Positions 1 to 5,398 of a DNA stretch of 5,776 nt are shown here, in pieces (position 1 is the stretch's first letter; every line of letters begins with the position of its first letter). The notes below the pieces were generated by a model, which saw only the letters and a list, made by a program, of their open reading frames with translations, was not told the origin of the DNA and did no database searches. The stretch is from JAGLWW01 sp964640225 (GTDB lineage: Archaea; Aenigmatarchaeota; Aenigmatarchaeia; PWEA01; JAGHBM01): the NCBI GenBank assembly GCA_964640225.1, contig CAZXFI010000024.1, forward strand, positions 1 through 5,776. The letters run 5' to 3'. A program made the translations under genes and the position numbers.

Positions 1-181
1 AGCTGGTCATTTCAGCAATTTCTGGATGCTGATTTTTTGTAAGGCAGAACACTCCATCATCTGCAAAAACAAGCTTTGTCTCTAAGTCCATGCCTGCAAA
101 AGCTATGCCTGCTCTCAATGCTTCTGCTGCAAAAACGCTTCCAAAGGGAGCCTTATTAACTAATAATAATACTTTTTTCAT
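1..181 (-). CDS. dsrF: DsrF/TusC-like sulfur relay protein (partial, 3' end off the left edge)
   Basis: The first 60 codons of a DsrE-superfamily protein are present, beginning MKKVLLLVNKAPFGSVFAAE. The pattern APFGS.....EALRAG followed by FADDGVFCLTKNQHPE aligns by eye with TusC/DsrF, where E. coli TusC has APHGT....EGLDA and ADGVFQLLPGQKPD. TusC/DsrF is a structural subunit of the DsrEFH/TusBCD complex that passes persulfide sulfur from TusA onward in the cytoplasm. The ATG at 181 is supported by a GAGGTG ribosome site that overlaps the TGA of the upstream dsrE-like gene; the two genes are 9 nt apart. A third subunit (DsrH/TusB) would be expected next, beyond the window. The TusC-type assignment is fairly firm, but whether it acts in tRNA thiolation or in sulfur oxidation cannot be told from here. 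Confidence 0.8.
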   Translation of the reverse strand, partial: MKKVLLLVNKAPFGSVFAAEALRAGIAFAGMDLETKLVFADDGVFCLTKNQHPEIAEMTS

Positions 182-190
182 TTTGACACC

Positions 191-535
191 TCATATGCTT
201 ACGAATTTGTCGCATTCTTTGATTAAGTCTGCAAGCCCAGGAAGACCTTCAAGCTCTCCTTTTTCTATAAGCTGGTCTCTTTTTATCCCTCTATATTGGA
301 CACAGACTCCGCAAATCTTTATTTCAACTCCTAATTTTGTCAATTCATCAAACTTTTTTGCTAGGTTTCTTTCGCTGCCAGAGTTTATTTCTTTGTTTGC
401 TGCAATGACACTGTCAACATAAAGAAATATCTTGACTTCATGCTTCTTTTCCAGTGCAGTCTTTGCTAACTTATAAGCTGTATCCACATCCTGATAAGTA
501 TATGGTGGTCTTACAAGCATTAATCCTAACTTCAT
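191..535 (-). CDS. dsrE: DsrE/TusD-like sulfurtransferase subunit
   Basis: This 114-residue cytoplasmic protein belongs to the DsrE/TusD family. The stretch GVEIKICGVCVQYRGI (residues 69-84) matches the TusD active-site region (GVALNICVAAALRRGV), placing Cys75 at the persulfide-carrying cysteine. A second cysteine, Cys78, is three residues later and has no counterpart in E. coli TusD. The C-terminal GLPGLADLIKECDKFVSI matches the family's GLGALAE...CDRVVQF ending. E. coli TusD is 128 aa, so this is a compact but complete member. The ATG overlaps the TGA of the transporter gene (ATGA, 532-535), and GAGGTG sits 7 nt upstream inside the transporter's last codons, suggesting translational coupling. 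It precedes the dsrF-like gene. The likely role is accepting sulfur from the neighbouring TusA-like carrier. Confidence 0.87.
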   Translation of the reverse strand: MKLGLMLVRPPYTYQDVDTAYKLAKTALEKKHEVKIFLYVDSVIAANKEINSGSERNLAKKFDELTKLGVEIKICGVCVQYRGIKRDQLIEKGELEGLPGLADLIKECDKFVSI

Positions 536-1548
536 TGTTTTTCACCTCTCATAAACATAAAATATGCTGCTGTCCATCCTCCAAGTACAATAAAGGTTCC
601 TGCTACGATGCTGCTTACAGCTAATTGCGGGACACCACTTAAGATGTGACCAATGTTGCATCCGTCAGCAATTATTGCGCCTAATCCAAGAAGTATTCCT
701 CCAAAAAATGCCTGTAAGCCCATCTTTAATGGAGGCGCTCTTATCTTGAATTCATTAGCGATTAAAGCTGCAATAAATGCTCCCATTATTAAGCCAATAA
801 CCTCAAAAGATTCCCAAGTTAGGAAGTTTTGACCAGCAACTACAGACTTTACCATTGTCTCAAACCCCATTGTGATTCCTAAGGGGTAATTTCTTCCTGA
901 AAATGAAGAGAATATAAATGCTAATATTCCAATAATGCCTATTGTTATTCCTGTGGCTTTCCAGTTCCAGCCTGATTTGAATATCTTGTCAGATACAGAT
1001 TTGTTAGTATCTGATGATGAAACTTCCTTTTGCTTAAACAAAAAGTATAATCCAATGATAGATATTAATATGACAAATATCCATTCAGGAATTCCTGTGA
1101 CTGAAGATAAGGTGATTTTTCCTAAATCCTGTTGCGGTATTATTTTAGTGATGTCTGACAAAAATCCATCTTTTGCAAAATAAGCCGTAGATGCAAACGC
1201 TACCAATGCTATCATTGAGGCAACCATGCCTTCGCCTACTCGATAAGCTGTTCCACTAGCGCATCCTCCTGCAATGACCATCCCGATACCAAAAATAAAT
1301 CCTCCTATGATTGCACCCAATATAAAAAATGATTTCGGAGCAAGAGCTATAATTCCTAAGTATGAAAGGACATGAAATCCAATCAGTTCAACAATTAATG
1401 CTAAAAAAACTGCTTTTAGCAAAGTAAAATCTTTAAACACTAAGGGATCACGAAATGCTGAATTCATACAGAACCTGCCTTTTTGCAAGGCAAACCCAAA
1501 TAATAATCCAATTACTAATCCTGATATGATCCCAAAGAGTTCTATCAT
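532..1548 (-). CDS. yeeE: YeeE/YedE-family (TsuA-like) sulfur/thiosulfate transporter
   Basis: A 338-residue polytopic membrane protein with the hallmarks of the YeeE/YedE family: KGRFCMNSAFRD (Cys27), AGGCASGTAYRVGEG (Cys96) and DGCNIGHILSGVP (Cys297). These Gly-Cys motifs sit in the two pseudo-repeated halves. In the characterised member TsuA, conserved cysteines line the path of thiosulfate across the membrane and a TusA-like partner (TsuB) takes part in uptake. Length is close to E. coli YeeE (about 350 aa). A polar stretch at residues 172-195 (KQKEVSSSDTNKSVSDK) separates the halves. The ATG directly follows the TAA of the tusA-like gene with no gap, and GGTGA lies upstream in that gene's last codons. 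Adjacent TusA and DsrE genes support sulfur import. The exact substrate (thiosulfate, sulfite or another sulfur species) is inference. Confidence 0.92.
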   Translation of the reverse strand: MIELFGIISGLVIGLLFGFALQKGRFCMNSAFRDPLVFKDFTLLKAVFLALIVELIGFHVLSYLGIIALAPKSFFILGAIIGGFIFGIGMVIAGGCASGTAYRVGEGMVASMIALVAFASTAYFAKDGFLSDITKIIPQQDLGKITLSSVTGIPEWIFVILISIIGLYFLFKQKEVSSSDTNKSVSDKIFKSGWNWKATGITIGIIGILAFIFSSFSGRNYPLGITMGFETMVKSVVAGQNFLTWESFEVIGLIMGAFIAALIANEFKIRAPPLKMGLQAFFGGILLGLGAIIADGCNIGHILSGVPQLAVSSIVAGTFIVLGGWTAAYFMFMRGEKQ

Positions 1549-1785
1549 TTACTTCACCTTAATTAACATCCTATGTTCAGGTCCATTTATTTTTTCAACA
1601 CTTAAAACCTTATGCCCTTCTTTTTCTGCATTTCTTGGAATCCTCTCCAATGAAAGAGGATAATCTGTCAAAACTTCAAGAATCTCGCCCGATTTCATCT
1701 CCTTTAATTTTTTTCTTGTTTTAATATCTGGATAAGGGCATATTTCGCCTCTTACATCAATTGTAGCATTTGGTTTTTCAGTCAT
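1549..1785 (-). CDS. tusA: TusA/TsuB-family sulfur carrier protein
   Basis: A 78-residue TusA (SirA-like) fold protein. The motif DVRGEICPYPDIKTRKKLKEM holds the family's catalytic Cys16 in CPxP form, followed by SGEILEVLTDYPLSLERIP and AEKEGH, the standard strand-helix pattern. TusA proteins carry sulfur as a cysteine persulfide. The CP[YF]P variant together with direct linkage to a YeeE transporter resembles YeeD/TsuB, which works with the thiosulfate transporter. The ATG at 1785 has a near-perfect ribosome site (GAGGTGAT, 1798-1791) 5 nt away, overlapping the TGA of the preceding thioredoxin-like gene. It ends in TAA directly against the transporter's ATG and in the same frame. It most likely takes sulfur from the transporter and passes it to the DsrE/DsrF-like proteins. 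Confidence 0.92.
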   Translation of the reverse strand: MTEKPNATIDVRGEICPYPDIKTRKKLKEMKSGEILEVLTDYPLSLERIPRNAEKEGHKVLSVEKINGPEHRMLIKVK

Positions 1786-1796
1786 TTCGCATCACC

Positions 1797-2237
1797 TCAG
1801 TTTAATTTATCTCCTGGATTTACACACCCAATATCAATGCAGGATTTTATCTTTGCTTCCATTTCTTGACCCATATAATCAGCATAGCCGACCCAATACT
1901 TATCTCCAATGAATGTTGTCGGAACTCCTTGTGCTGTTGTGCCGTATGCTTTAGCAACATCATTGAACAGCCTTGTATTATCTGGATTCTTCCAAGTCTC
2001 AAACATTTTAATTTCTATATCAGGGTACTTCTCTTACATATCTTCAAGAAAAGGCTTTTCAGTAGCACAATGAGGACAGCCATCTCCCCAGAAGAAATAA
2101 ATTGTTGTTTTGTCAGGGTTATCATTTACATCTGCAACAGTGTTTCCTGTCGTACTTGATTGTGGTGAAGTTGAGCATCCTGCGAGTGCAATTATTGTTA
2201 TTATTAGTACAATTAAATATGTTGATTGCAGCTTCAT
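1797..2237 (-). pseudogene. Thioredoxin-like lipoprotein gene interrupted by an in-frame TAA
   Basis: Two open pieces in the same frame make one gene of 147 codons with a TAA at codon 68 (2034-2036). The first piece has a lipoprotein signal (hydrophobic stretch, then LAGC with Cys21), a Ser/Thr-rich linker, and a thioredoxin-like active site YFFWGDGCPHCATEKPFLE (CPHC, residues 54-57). The second continues EKYPDIEIK MFETWKNPDN, has the cis-Pro loop GVPTTFIGD, and ends with a C-x4-C tail (SCIDIGCVNP). The intact first domain of the upstream CcdA fusion reads straight through the matching point (EEMQQKYPEIEIK), so the stop breaks a domain after its catalytic motif. The gene overlaps the GcvH-like gene by ATGA and carries the ribosome site for tusA. 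It could be a recent pseudogene, a sequencing or assembly error, or a recoded stop. If functional, it would be an extracytoplasmic redox lipoprotein. Confidence 0.82.
2034..2036 (-). other. In-frame TAA inside the thioredoxin-like lipoprotein gene
   Basis: The reading frame is open on both sides of this TAA and homologous on both sides to the paralogue at 4343-2604, where the equivalent codons read ATG CAG CAG AAG. Here they read ATG TAA GAG AAG. No length change is involved, so this is a nonsense substitution, not a frameshift. The nearest later ATG (2006) would give a 69-residue piece without the CPHC motif. Confidence 0.9.
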
Positions 2238-2620
2238 TTTATTTTTCCCTCATAAAAGTTTTCTGCCTCTTTTGAGCTCATCAACGCTTCTGCCTCTTTT
2301 GGATTGTCAAGCTTTACTTTCATTATCCAACTCTTGTAAGGCTCCTTATTTATTTTGGATGGCTCGTCAAAAAGAGAATCATTCACTTCTATAATTTCCC
2401 CACTTACAGGACTAGAAAGATGCCCCGACCATTTTACTGCTTCTACTGAAACATAATTCTCTCCCGGTTTGATCTTTCTGCCTTTATCTGGCAGTTTGAT
2501 AAACACAAATTCCTTAACTTTTTTAACAGCAGGCTCTACAATCCCAACAACAGCATTTTCACCCTCAATCCTTACCCATGAATAATCCTTATTATATTTG
2601 AGATCATTTGGTATTTTCAT
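2234..2620 (-). CDS. gcvH: GcvH-like lipoyl carrier protein
   Basis: A 128-residue H-protein-like biotinyl/lipoyl domain. It opens MKIPNDLKYNKDYSWVRIEG, contains VGIVEPAVKKVKEFVFIKLPDKG, and has the lipoyl hairpin VSVEAVKWSGHLSSPVSGE with Lys63 as the predicted lipoylation site, followed by the usual N..L...P..IN..PY..W tail. I place the start at 2620 because GGAGGT (2633-2628) lies 7 nt upstream and the protein then begins like other H proteins. A start at 2635, with a weaker GAGG, would add five residues. The gene overlaps the end of the CcdA fusion and ends ATGA with the next gene. Canonical H protein serves glycine cleavage, but the neighbours are sulfur-trafficking genes. A role like LbpA, the GcvH-like carrier of sHdr sulfur oxidation, is therefore an attractive alternative. 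The residue after the lipoyl Lys is Trp where Ala is usual. Confidence 0.88.
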   Translation of the reverse strand: MKIPNDLKYNKDYSWVRIEGENAVVGIVEPAVKKVKEFVFIKLPDKGRKIKPGENYVSVEAVKWSGHLSSPVSGEIIEVNDSLFDEPSKINKEPYKSWIMKVKLDNPKEAEALMSSKEAENFYEGKIK

Positions 2621-4343
2621 TGTCTTTACCTCCATTTTTGTCCTCTTCTTTATTCTTCTTTATTTTCTTTGTAAAAAAGATAATAACTCCTGCAGTTGTT
2701 AATGTAGCAGCCATCAGCCCTACTGAAACAAATATGTTGTTTAGCAGAGCAGGGTTTATCAATAAAATAGACCCTAAGCAGAGCATCATCATACCTGAAA
2801 TGAGCTTTAAAATCTGGCCTTGCCATTCTGTAAGCTTTTTAGCTCCTAATGTAATGACAAACATAAGCACTATAATTAGCAAAGGGATTATATATACAAG
2901 ATTGTACAGGGCTAGATAAAAGTAGTATTGACCTGTTGAGATTCCATTAAGCGTCAAGATTCTTGTAAAGACCATTGGGAATCCTGCAGTGCATAAAAGC
3001 TCATAGCTGTTTGCAGCAATAGCCAAAATAATTGTACCGAGCATCATTGACCAAAGAGAATCTGCTTTAAGAAGATTTCTCATTCTTTGGAATAATTTAG
3101 GTTTTGCCTTGTCAGAGATTGTAAGGCTGACTCCTCCTTTCTTAAAGAAGAAAAAATCTTTTATATTAATTGCTGCAACTATTAAAGCTATTATTCCTGC
3201 AATAGTGGTTATTATCATCAATTGCCCAATCAATAGGAAAAGATTAAGCCATGCTGCCATAAACAAAAAGTAAATTAAAGCAGAGAAGAAAACAAATGTA
3301 AAACCTATAATTAGCATTCTCTTCCTATCCTTTGCATATATAAGCATGCTTAACAGGAAGAATAAAACAAAAAATGCGCAAGGATTAAAGCTGTCAAGCC
3401 CTGCAAGAATTATTGTAAATAATGGCATGGACATATTAGCAGTATCAATCTTTCCCAGAATAGGCAGGTTAACAACAGAGCTTTCTTCAGGAGTAATATC
3501 TTTTGGTTGAGGAGGGTATGGAGTTAAACTCGCAATTTTTGTTGCGGGACAAACACAGCCTGTTTCCTTACATCTGTCTATCTCTGAGTCGATATTGTCT
3601 CTTATGGCAGTTTCACCCAGCAAATACCTGTCTCCTATAAACACGACTGGAAACCCTCCGTCAGAAATTGAATATACCTCTTTGAAATGCTCATATAACT
3701 CTTTTTCATCTTCAACAGAGATGTCATGAACCTTTAATTCTATTTCTTGATTCTTAGCTGAAGATTCAAGGAAAGGTATTGTTGAACTGCACTGTGCACA
3801 ATTTCCTATAATAAATGCATGAATACAGATTGTTTCTGGGACTTGATTAATTAGGTTCTCAGAATCTCCTTCTTCACTAATCTCTGGCTTAGTTTCTTGA
3901 ATGGCTCTGTGAGCAGATGAGATGCTGCCTTCTTCAAGCACATCTTCAGGATTTATACAGTTGTTTTCAAGGCAGTATTTTATTTTGCTTTCCATCTCAT
4001 CTCCCATGTAGTCTGCATAGCCAACCCATACTTTATCATCGATGAATGTTGTCGGAACTCCTTGTGCTGTTGTGCCGTATGCTTTAGCGACATCAGAAAA
4101 TAATTTAGCATTATCCGGATTCTTCCATGTCTCAAACATCTTTATCTCAATTTCAGGATACTTCTGCTGCATCTCTTCAAGGAAAGGTTTCTCAGCAGCA
4201 CAATGAGGACAGCCGTCACCCCAAAAGAAATAAACTGTTACTTCTGATGAAGGATCAGTTTGCGCTGATGCCAAAGACATAAGCGTCATTGTAAATAAAG
4301 CTAAAATAAACAGCATAATTACCTGTTTTTTCATTAATTTCAT
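2604..4343 (-). CDS. Secreted double-thioredoxin/CcdA (DsbD-like) transmembrane fusion
   Basis: A 579-residue fusion. Residues 1-28 are a signal peptide or anchor ending SLASAQ. Domain 1 (about 35-135) is thioredoxin-like with WGDGCPHC (Cys45/48), cis-Pro97 and a C-x4-C tail (Cys124/129). Domain 2 (about 171-265) is a second thioredoxin-like domain with CAQC (Cys182/185), cis-Pro232 and tail Cys258/263/265. A Pro-rich linker follows. Residues 306-558 form a CcdA/DsbD-type membrane domain of six or seven helices with its two redox cysteines, FNPCAF (Cys322) and ELLCTAGFP (Cys451). The C-terminus is Lys/Asp/Asn-rich and probably cytoplasmic. Family knowledge: CcdA/DsbD passes electrons from cytoplasmic thioredoxin to external thiol proteins. 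Here the external acceptors appear to be built into the same chain. The start at 4343 has AAGGTG 6 nt upstream. This is the first gene of the seven-gene operon. Confidence 0.9.
   Translation of the reverse strand: MKLMKKQVIMLFILALFTMTLMSLASAQTDPSSEVTVYFFWGDGCPHCAAEKPFLEEMQQKYPEIEIKMFETWKNPDNAKLFSDVAKAYGTTAQGVPTTFIDDKVWVGYADYMGDEMESKIKYCLENNCINPEDVLEEGSISSAHRAIQETKPEISEEGDSENLINQVPETICIHAFIIGNCAQCSSTIPFLESSAKNQEIELKVHDISVEDEKELYEHFKEVYSISDGGFPVVFIGDRYLLGETAIRDNIDSEIDRCKETGCVCPATKIASLTPYPPQPKDITPEESSVVNLPILGKIDTANMSMPLFTIILAGLDSFNPCAFFVLFFLLSMLIYAKDRKRMLIIGFTFVFFSALIYFLFMAAWLNLFLLIGQLMIITTIAGIIALIVAAINIKDFFFFKKGGVSLTISDKAKPKLFQRMRNLLKADSLWSMMLGTIILAIAANSYELLCTAGFPMVFTRILTLNGISTGQYYFYLALYNLVYIIPLLIIVLMFVITLGAKKLTEWQGQILKLISGMMMLCLGSILLINPALLNNIFVSVGLMAATLTTAGVIIFFTKKIKKNKEEDKNGGKDNENTK
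2628..2633 (-). promoter_or_regulatory. Ribosome binding site deciding the GcvH-like start
   Basis: GGAGGT on the minus strand, 7 nt before the ATG at 2620, lies inside the last codons of the upstream gene. It is stronger than the GAGG preceding the ATG at 2635 and supports the shorter protein. Confidence 0.7.
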
Positions 4344-4349
4344 TACTCA

Positions 4350-4355
4350 CACCTT
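4350..4355 (-). promoter_or_regulatory. Ribosome binding site of the CcdA fusion
   Basis: AAGGTG on the minus strand, 6 nt before the ATG at 4343, favours this start over the in-frame ATG at 4334, which has no comparable site. Confidence 0.65.
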
Positions 4356-4390
4356 ATTATTGAAAACATCGTTATTGAAAAATCACACTT

Positions 4391-4427
4391 ATTTTATAGT
4401 CTGAAATAGCTTATAAAGGTTCTTTTC
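4391..4427 (-). promoter_or_regulatory. Archaeal promoter of the sulfur/redox operon (BRE + TATA)
   Basis: On the minus strand a purine-rich BRE-like GAAAAGAACC (4427-4418) is followed by TTTATAAG (4417-4410). Transcription would start near 4387 and give a leader of about 45 nt that includes the AAGGTG ribosome site. A second TATA-like element, TATAAAAT (4398-4391), would start near 4370. Which is used cannot be told from sequence. Confidence 0.6.
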
Positions 4428-4428
4428 A

Positions 4429-4434
4429 AAAAAT
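4429..4434 (-). terminator. Candidate T-tract terminator after the regulatory operon
   Basis: A run of six T on the minus strand, some 22 nt after the TGA of the membrane winged-helix gene and just before the BRE/TATA of the next operon. Archaeal termination often needs only such a T-run, but a single tract is weak evidence and read-through is possible. Confidence 0.35.
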
Positions 4435-4446
4435 GAAATAACCCTT

Positions 4447-4459
4447 TGAAACCGTTTCA
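4447..4459. promoter_or_regulatory. 13-bp palindrome TGAAAC-C-GTTTCA, candidate operator
   Basis: A perfect inverted repeat (6-bp arms, 1-nt centre) about 30 bp upstream of the operon's TATA box, overlapping the TGA (4457-4459) of the membrane winged-helix gene. Further TGAAA/TTTCA half-sites occur at 4361, 4376, 4402, 4424 and 4434. Its position suggests an upstream regulator site, possibly for one of the two adjacent regulators. Chance occurrence in AT-rich DNA is not excluded. Confidence 0.4.
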
Positions 4460-4951
4460 TATTATGAAAATTTCCTTGAGATCCTCATTAAGAATTATTG
4501 TATTAGTCATGCCATTCTTTACTTTGCGTACAATACCTTTGGATTCGAGAGTTGAAAGCCTCCTATGGAGTTTAACAGCATCAATATTAGTTTTACTACT
4601 TAGAGTATTTTGAGCAATCTCTCCTTTATTTTCAATTATTGATAAAATTATGGTTTTCTCTTCCTGATCTAAAAAATTTAATGTTTTTTCAACATTGCTA
4701 AATACTTTTTCCTTTTCTTTAGAAAAAGATTTTGACAGGAAATAATAAACCAAGATTCCAACAAATACTCCTAAAGAAGTCAGTATAGCAATAACTAAAG
4801 GTAAAGAGATTTTACAGCTACAGGACAGACCATATTGCTCTTTAATAAAGTAAATCGCCGAAGATACAATAAATATGAACACCATTATCACTGCTACAGC
4901 AAGCAATATATTATGTAAATCTTTACTATCATGTATTTTACTGGAGTTCAT
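4457..4951 (-). CDS. Membrane-anchored winged-helix transcriptional regulator
   Basis: A 164-residue protein with two predicted membrane helices (about 14-36 and 49-72), a short Lys/Glu-rich linker (73-90), and a C-terminal winged-helix domain (about 92-164). The DNA-binding domain includes FLDQEEKTIILSIIENKGEIAQNTLSSKTNIDAVKLHRRLSTLESKGIVRKV, typical of MarR-like archaeal wHTH proteins. The loop between the helices is very short and holds Cys44-x-Cys46 (GLSCSCKIS). With the DNA-binding end in the cytoplasm this loop would face outside. That arrangement suggests a one-component membrane sensor whose cysteines could respond to redox state, sulfur species or metal (inference). The gene overlaps the ArsR-like gene by ATGA and is cotranscribed with it, immediately upstream of the sulfur/redox operon. 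No exact family is recognised. Confidence 0.78.
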   Translation of the reverse strand: MNSSKIHDSKDLHNILLAVAVIMVFIFIVSSAIYFIKEQYGLSCSCKISLPLVIAILTSLGVFVGILVYYFLSKSFSKEKEKVFSNVEKTLNFLDQEEKTIILSIIENKGEIAQNTLSSKTNIDAVKLHRRLSTLESKGIVRKVKNGMTNTIILNEDLKEIFII

Positions 4952-5211
4952 TTTATCATCAGTTTCATAAGTTTGTTCTTCATTTCCTTGTTTTTAATAC
5001 CATAAATAACATTCTTTCCATCTCTTCGTGATTGAAGAATTCCTAAGTTTGTTAGTTTTGTTAAGTGCATAGATGTGTTGCTTTGAGTTCTTCCTATTAG
5101 TTTAGATATTTCACAAACAAATTTCTCACCGTTAAGAAGAATTTCAACAATCATATATCTTGATTCTTCACTTAGAGCTTTTAGAAATTTAAGATTATTT
5201 TCAAGATGCAT
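4948..5211 (-). CDS. ArsR-like winged-helix repressor
   Basis: An 87-residue HTH protein with the ArsR-family layout: FLKALSEESRYMIVEILLNGEKFVCEISKLI, the recognition helix region RTQSNTSMHLTKLTNLGIL, and a wing QSRRDGKNVIYGI. It is at the short end for the family. The classical metal-binding CVC motif is reduced to a single Cys33 (FVCEI), and it is the only cysteine. Arsenic-type metal sensing is therefore unlikely, as is the two-cysteine persulfide mechanism of SqrR/BigR, unless the cysteine works between subunits. The ATG at 5211 has no ribosome site but lies about 27 nt from a TATA box, which indicates a leaderless mRNA. The TGA overlaps the ATG of the membrane regulator gene. Autoregulation is suggested by an inverted repeat over the start codon. 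Confidence 0.85.
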   Translation of the reverse strand: MHLENNLKFLKALSEESRYMIVEILLNGEKFVCEISKLIGRTQSNTSMHLTKLTNLGILQSRRDGKNVIYGIKNKEMKNKLMKLMIK

Positions 5212-5230
5212 ATCAGTGAGTGCTGATATG
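5209..5230. promoter_or_regulatory. Inverted repeat over the ArsR-like start codon, candidate autoregulatory operator
   Basis: CATATCAG (5209-5216), a 6-nt spacer TGAGTG, then CTGATATG (5223-5230): perfect 8-bp arms. The left arm contains the start codon on the minus strand and the right arm lies 4 bp from the TATA box, so the site covers the predicted transcription start. This is where a dimeric winged-helix repressor would block initiation. Confidence 0.6.
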
Positions 5231-5234
5231 ATAA

Positions 5235-5242
5235 TATATAAA
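5235..5242 (-). promoter_or_regulatory. TATA box of the regulatory operon
   Basis: TTTATATA on the minus strand, centred about 27 nt before the ATG at 5211. At the usual archaeal distance, transcription would start at or within a few bases of the ATG, giving a leaderless mRNA. This fits the lack of a GAGG-type site there. Confidence 0.65.
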
Positions 5243-5277
5243 GTTTACTGTTTTAGTGACATATTTCCCTCAAAAGT

Positions 5278-5379
5278 AAAAGCCCCTCTATTTTCTTTTT
5301 TAGAAATACTCAGAAATAAAATATTTCTGGCACCCTGAAAATTTCTAATTTTCATGGAAAAGAAACAAAAAAGCCCCTC
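5278..5379. repeat. Direct repeat AAAAGCCCCTC flanking two hairpins
   Basis: The same 11 bases occur at 5278-5288 and 5369-5379, bracketing the two stem-loops at 5311-5329 and 5333-5357. On the minus strand each copy reads GAGGGGC followed by a T-run. The pair could be repeated terminator units or the scar of a small insertion. No transposase is nearby. Confidence 0.45.
5311..5357. other. Two adjacent stem-loops between the CRISPR array and the regulator
   Basis: Stem 1 is CAGAAATA / AAA / TATTTCTG (5311-5329), 8 perfect pairs. Stem 2 is TGAAAAT / TTCTA / ATTTTCA (5336-5354), 7 pairs, extended by CC/GG at 5333-5334 and 5356-5357 across one mismatch. Neither is followed by a T-run on either strand, so they are not classical bacterial terminators. 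They may be part of the array's 3' transcript or a small RNA. AT-rich sequence makes chance pairing possible. Confidence 0.45.
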
Positions 5380-5398
5380 CCCTAAAAAAGTAAAAAAA
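5367..5398 (-). terminator. Clustered T-tracts downstream of the CRISPR array
   Basis: On the minus strand three T-runs follow each other: T7 (5398-5392), T6 (5389-5384) and T6 (5372-5367). They are interspersed with G-rich stretches (GGGGG at 5409-5405, GGGGAGGGG at 5382-5374). They lie about 90-120 nt after the last repeat in the direction of crRNA transcription. Multiple T-tracts are typical archaeal terminators, so this is the probable end of the pre-crRNA. Confidence 0.5.

Noticed and set aside
90..422. Open frame on the plus strand over the dsrF/dsrE region
   Set aside because: It lies antisense to two well-supported genes, its protein is low-complexity Ser/Pro/Phe-rich and matches no family, and it has no promoter or ribosome site. 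The plus-strand frames at 935-1183, 1866-2159, 2110-2394 and 2608-2919 are rejected for the same reason.
2633..2635. Start of the GcvH-like protein at 2635
   Set aside because: Possible, with a weak GAGG 6 nt upstream. The ATG at 2620 has GGAGGT 7 nt upstream and gives the usual family N-terminus.
5340..5347. AATTTCTA matching part of the Cas12a handle, considered as an anti-repeat or tracrRNA
   Set aside because: Only 8 AT-rich bases match, inside a self-complementary hairpin, and type V-A systems do not use a tracrRNA.
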